A stretch of 8,398 nt of DNA from Candidatus Altarchaeota archaeon (GTDB lineage Archaea > Altiarchaeota > Altiarchaeia > JAFGQM01): assembly GCA_016935655.1 (NCBI GenBank), contig JAFGQM010000090.1:1-8398 (forward strand). Direction: 5' to 3'. The notes beneath the pieces were generated by a model. That model was not told the origin of the DNA, made no database searches, and worked only from the letters and a program-made list of their open reading frames with translations. Position numbers and translations under genes: made by a program. Below, in pieces: positions 5,885 to 8,398 of the stretch; positions within the stretch are counted from its first letter, which is position 1, and each line of letters begins with the position of its first letter.

Positions 5885-6211
5885 TCAGTATCCCATAGGC
5901 AGGCCATAGCCTGCCATTTCTGGGGGATACCCGGTCATGGATTCCGGCCCTTCTTTTCCGTGCAGGACGAATACGAGGAACAGGACCCCCGAGGCCAACA
6001 GTGAGTACATCATATATTCAGGGTTCTTGGATGTCGCCCCGAAATAGATTATAACCAAAGCTACAGCGGCTATTATTATGTGATGTGCTCCGCCCATGCT
6101 GACCAGGAAGATAACGCCCACGCCCAGGCCTATGTACATCATGGTTGTGTTACCGGACGTGAAGGCAAGCCCTATCAGGATGAGAAACAGCAAAAAGGTT
6201 GATGAGTCCAT
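5885..6211 (-). CDS. Small four-helix membrane protein with Gly/Pro/Tyr-rich tail
   Basis: This unrecognised 108-residue protein has hydrophobic segments at about 5-18, 24-39, 43-58 and 66-84, so it is almost wholly membrane-embedded. A His pair (GGAHHII, 40-46) lies at the loop before helix 3. The short tail is GYPPEMAGYGLPMGY (94-108), rich in Gly, Pro, Tyr and Met. It is the second gene of a minus-strand pair, 7 bases after the preceding gene's stop, and shares its promoter. It converges on duplicated copy 2 with no intervening base. The start is the only ATG that keeps the first helix complete. The function is unknown; no transporter or channel signature is visible. Confidence 0.82.
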   Translation of the reverse strand: MDSSTFLLFLILIGLAFTSGNTTMMYIGLGVGVIFLVSMGGAHHIIIAAVALVIIYFGATSKNPEYMMYSLLASGVLFLVFVLHGKEGPESMTGYPPEMAGYGLPMGY

Positions 6212-6218
6212 CTTTTAG

Positions 6219-6557
6219 TTATTTCGCCTTGTACCAGTTGGCGCCCGTGCCGCTTCCCGGTGGCCCTATCTGCGGCCCGAAGATTGACGGGGGCGTATGC
6301 TTTAGGTAGTGCATATAAGCGCCAGCCATCTGACCCTCAACCAAGCCCGTCGTGAAGCCGCCCAGGAACAGATAGCCGAACATTATGACAAAGAACAAAA
6401 AGGCGACCCAGATGTGCTGGAAGAATATGAAAAAGACTATGAAACCGCCGATTATCACACCCAAAATCCTGGACTGCGTGGAATCCCTGACCTTCTGGAA
6501 GACATATATGAATGCCACTATGCATATCAACAGGTGGAGGTCGGTTATAAGGCCCAT
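6219..6557 (-). CDS. Small three-helix membrane protein with Gly/Pro-rich tail
   Basis: This unrecognised 112-residue protein has predicted helices at about 4-20, 30-47 and 50-68, a basic/polar first loop (QKVRDSTQSR, 21-30), a Phe-rich core (FFIFFQHIW, 42-50) and a polar tail. The tail ends GPQIGPPGSGTGANWYKAK (94-112). The loop charge suggests the 21-30 loop is cytoplasmic. It is the first gene of a two-gene minus-strand unit, driven by its own promoter candidate containing a near-perfect palindrome. The Gly/Pro-rich tail is reminiscent of the neighbouring protein's GYPPEMAGYGLPMGY, but the helices do not obviously align. Confidence 0.82.
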   Translation of the reverse strand: MGLITDLHLLICIVAFIYVFQKVRDSTQSRILGVIIGGFIVFFIFFQHIWVAFLFFVIMFGYLFLGGFTTGLVEGQMAGAYMHYLKHTPPSIFGPQIGPPGSGTGANWYKAK

Positions 6558-6561
6558 TTTG

Positions 6562-6578
6562 TAGTGTATAATACAGTA
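6562..6578. promoter_or_regulatory. 17-base near-perfect palindrome, operator candidate
   Basis: TAGTGTATAATACAGTA is an inverted repeat around a central A (6570), with only one mismatched pair (the G positions). It lies between the start codon at 6557 and the TATA-like element at 6583-6591, overlapping the expected transcription start zone, where archaeal repressors commonly bind. AT-rich sequence makes chance palindromes more likely, so the call is moderate. Confidence 0.4.
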
Positions 6579-6582
6579 TGTT

Positions 6583-6591
6583 GTTTAAAAA
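6583..6591 (-). promoter_or_regulatory. TATA-like element upstream of the two-gene membrane-protein unit
   Basis: On the minus strand TTTTTAAAC lies immediately after the stop of the YkgJ-type gene and is centred about 30 bases before the ATG at 6557. It could be the TATA box of a leaderless or short-leader transcript for the two membrane proteins. Its T5 run could also terminate the upstream transcript. Confidence 0.45.
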
Positions 6592-7869
6592 TCAGCTTTC
6601 ATCTATCTCCTTTTTGATCCCTGACAAGAGCGTGCCGTCCAGAAGCCCCGCAGAGAACTGCGCGTGGAGATTGTTCACGGCTAGATTGACTTGTTCCCCG
6701 TCGATTTCATTCTTGTCGTTCAGGGCTGTGAAGAGCCTTGAAAGTACGTCAAGGTGGAATATGAGTGCGTTTGATATAATCCCCGCTTCCAGCTCATAAT
6801 CGACCACTGGCCGGTTCTTGACCTCGAGGGCGTATTCTGCGGCCATGACGTAGCACAGCTGGAAGCTGGGCCGCCTTATGGTCAGAGCGAGGTATTCCTT
6901 CAGCTTCTTAAGGCCGTCCTTGCTGTATTCCAGGCGCTCCAGTTTCTCGTAGGGGAAGCTGAGGTTGCCTATCCCGACGTTCCTGCCCAGGGAGACCTCA
7001 GCCAAGTAGATTTTTTTATCCCTGACGTTGAAGATGCCGGGGCCAACATCATATAACAGCCGCCTCCATCTCCCCTTTTGTATCAAGAACCTTTTGTCAG
7101 AAAACCTACCCATTTTCTCCCTCAACCTTTCTAGAATCTCCTGGGTTTGGGTTCTCCCGCCCAGCTGCCCCATGGCTTCCTTGACTATCACCTCATGGCT
7201 GATATTGGCTACGCTGCTAGACCAGAACTGGCTTCTCTGCATCAGGTTCAATATCGAGTCAGGCCCAGTCAGGATATCTATGGCATTATCCATGAAGTAC
7301 AGCCTTTCCTTAGACTCTATGAATGCTGGAGAGAATGTGTACCTGACGTGTTTGGCCAGGGTGTTCCTTGCGTCTATAAGCACAGGGAGTTCTTTTGACG
7401 TGTGCTCCACCGTGTCCTCTATGGCCTCCTTTATGGACTTTTTGCTTATCTCTGGGCCATCCCCGTCTACGAACGGGCAGCGGAGTGCAAGGTCTACGAC
7501 TAGGTTTTTCTCCAATCCAATGACTACCAAGAGGGGGAATGTCCGGCATACCAGAGGCCTGAGATTATAGATGGAACAGAGCTTTTTTTCGTTTAGCTTC
7601 ACACACGGGCCGTTCTTGTTCTTCATGAAGTAGGATATGTCGAACAGGTAAGGGTTCTTTGATGCCTTGCCCTTGAACGCCTTTATAGAATCATCGAGCT
7701 TGTTCTCCCTGAATCTTTTGACATCCTTTTCAGTGAGCTCGATGAGGCTGTAGCAGCAAAAACCGCATCTTTCACAAGAGAACCTGGTGCCTATAGGGAA
7801 GACAGACTCCCAGGGCATGTCCTCGCCCCCCACCTTAACAAAGCCTTTGAAATAGGATGTTTTGACCAC
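6592..7869 (-). CDS. YkgJ-family cysteine-cluster protein with long unidentified C-terminal domain
   Basis: The N-terminal domain carries the YkgJ cysteine pattern: CERCGFCC (Cys32, 35, 38, 39), GPCVKL (Cys89), LCSIYNLRPLVCRTFP (Cys98, Cys108) and LRCPF (Cys131). This family is thought to bind zinc or an iron-sulfur cluster; its reaction is generally unknown. YkgJ proteins are often only 100-250 residues, so the remaining 290 or so residues here are a large extra, apparently helical domain with no membrane segment. The start given is a GTG (7869) seven bases after the upstream stop. An ATG at 7818-7816 (residue 18, MPWESVFPIGTRF) is an equally reasonable start and keeps the whole cysteine domain. 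It appears co-transcribed with the upstream partial gene. The domain call is strong; the function is open. Confidence 0.85.
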   Translation of the reverse strand: MVKTSYFKGFVKVGGEDMPWESVFPIGTRFSCERCGFCCYSLIELTEKDVKRFRENKLDDSIKAFKGKASKNPYLFDISYFMKNKNGPCVKLNEKKLCSIYNLRPLVCRTFPLLVVIGLEKNLVVDLALRCPFVDGDGPEISKKSIKEAIEDTVEHTSKELPVLIDARNTLAKHVRYTFSPAFIESKERLYFMDNAIDILTGPDSILNLMQRSQFWSSSVANISHEVIVKEAMGQLGGRTQTQEILERLREKMGRFSDKRFLIQKGRWRRLLYDVGPGIFNVRDKKIYLAEVSLGRNVGIGNLSFPYEKLERLEYSKDGLKKLKEYLALTIRRPSFQLCYVMAAEYALEVKNRPVVDYELEAGIISNALIFHLDVLSRLFTALNDKNEIDGEQVNLAVNNLHAQFSAGLLDGTLLSGIKKEIDES

Positions 7870-7876
7870 GGGACTA

Positions 7877-8398
7877 TTACCGGTCGTGTCTTAAAAATTT
7901 CTTTTGGAAAAGGACGATGTAAGACTCCTTGAGCAGTCTCAAAAGGGTGCGTTCTACGAATCCCCTCTCGAACTCCTTGACCAAATCCCCTATGCTGTTC
8001 TCGCCGTTGCATCTTCTGTAAAGTCGTGCAGTCTTCTCGTCCACATCCATCAAATCTCTTGAGGCATTTAAACCCAAGAATGACGACTTGATGTCCTCGC
8101 CCCCCGCCACACCGTTCCTGACAGGCACCAAACCGTCCGAGAGCACGGGTTCGGAAGTCTCCCCATAGATGCACTGCATGAAGAAATACGCCCTTAGCTC
8201 CGTGTCCCCGGGCATATGGTACATTCTGTCGGCGCTGGTCTTGCTCTCGCCTTTCAGGACGGAGTCGCCCACCCCCCTAAGGAACCTTTTGACCTCATCT
8301 TGCTGCATCCCCTCCCTTACCCTATACCTCCCTTCGGGCAAGATCTTCAGGCCCCAACCATCCGGGTTTTTCCCTAGCGGGCTATCGGTCGTTGGGTG
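7877..8398 (-). CDS. Unidentified protein with possible PqqD-like winged-helix C-terminus (5' end outside window)
   Basis: The frame is open to the window edge (the first codons read HPTTDSPLGKNPDGWG), so the TTG at 8341 is probably internal and the gene is partial. The C-terminal 60 residues, from FLGLNASRDLMDVDEKTARL through CNGENSIGDLVKEF to LLRLLKESYIVLF, resemble PqqD-like winged-helix modules: a 'D-x-x-T-A-x-L' helix, 'C-N-G-E-x-S-I' turn and final helix-strand. PqqD-like domains bind peptide substrates for modification enzymes. The middle segment SDGLVPVRNGVAGG recalls the Asp-loop of some alpha/beta hydrolases, but the usual catalytic His is not evident, so that reading is weaker. It lies 7 bases before the YkgJ-type gene, implying an operon. 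Neither family assignment is firm. Confidence 0.6.
   Translation of the reverse strand, partial: HPTTDSPLGKNPDGWGLKILPEGRYRVREGMQQDEVKRFLRGVGDSVLKGESKTSADRMYHMPGDTELRAYFFMQCIYGETSEPVLSDGLVPVRNGVAGGEDIKSSFLGLNASRDLMDVDEKTARLYRRCNGENSIGDLVKEFERGFVERTLLRLLKESYIVLFQKKFLRHDR

Noticed and set aside
6309..6617. Plus-strand frame across the three-helix membrane protein
   Set aside because: The minus-strand product has coherent membrane helices and a promoter; the plus frame is polar and unsupported.
7028..7570. 180-codon plus-strand frame opposite the YkgJ-type gene
   Set aside because: It overlaps the coding sequence of a protein with an intact cysteine signature and lacks any recognisable features.
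7877..8398. Alpha/beta hydrolase assignment based on SDGLVPVRNGVAGG
   Set aside because: The expected catalytic His region reads GLNASRDLM and the nucleophile region is outside the window; the winged-helix reading explains the C-terminus better.
1..8398. CRISPR array, rRNA, tRNA, insertion sequence or integration site
   Set aside because: No regularly spaced repeats, cloverleaf-like segments, transposase motifs or terminal inverted repeats were seen; the gaps between genes are all under 100 bases.

Overview
The window looks archaeal. It opens inside a separate RNA polymerase subunit A'' gene (split largest subunit). It also carries a membrane-anchored Lon-like protease of archaeal type and a HerA-like protein. 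Several start codons have a TATA-like AT-rich element about 23-30 bases upstream and no convincing Shine-Dalgarno sequence, which fits leaderless archaeal transcripts. Base composition is moderate and genes are tightly packed; no gap reaches 100 bases. The many small membrane proteins with no recognisable family would suit a little-studied lineage, possibly DPANN-like, but the sequence alone does not prove this.

Layout. Bases 1-879 (+): 3' part of rpoA2. 937-1701 (+): membrane-anchored S16 (Lon-type) Ser-Lys protease with no ATPase domain. 1737-1826 (-): a 29-residue zinc-ribbon microprotein, convergent with the protease. 1857-3362 (-): a HerA-like P-loop fold protein whose Walker A and B motifs both look degraded, so probably a pseudo-ATPase. 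3363-3408: a compact divergent promoter. 3409-4260 (+): a highly charged, mostly disordered protein with a C-terminal coiled coil. 4295-5884 (+): four small proteins, each with an N-terminal two-helix membrane hairpin and a polar tail; the last two are tandem duplicates. 5885-6557 (-): two more small multi-pass membrane proteins, meeting the duplicates tail to tail with no spacer. 6592-7869 (-): a YkgJ-type cysteine-cluster protein with a long unidentified C-terminal half. 7877-8398 (-): the C-terminal part of an unidentified protein ending in a possible PqqD-like winged helix.

The most distinctive part is 1737-6557: a HerA-like pseudo-ATPase, an in-frame downstream zinc ribbon, a charged coiled-coil protein on the other side of a shared promoter, and six small membrane proteins. 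Two of the hairpin types share a Trp/Asp/Pro-Glu tail motif. This could be an undescribed envelope-associated complex, with the hairpins in the membrane and the charged protein and HerA-like fold as cytoplasmic partners. That is inference from proximity and architecture; no biochemical role can be read from the sequence. The rpoA2 gene lacks the usual archaeal downstream neighbours (L30e, NusA, S12, S7), so local order has been rearranged.
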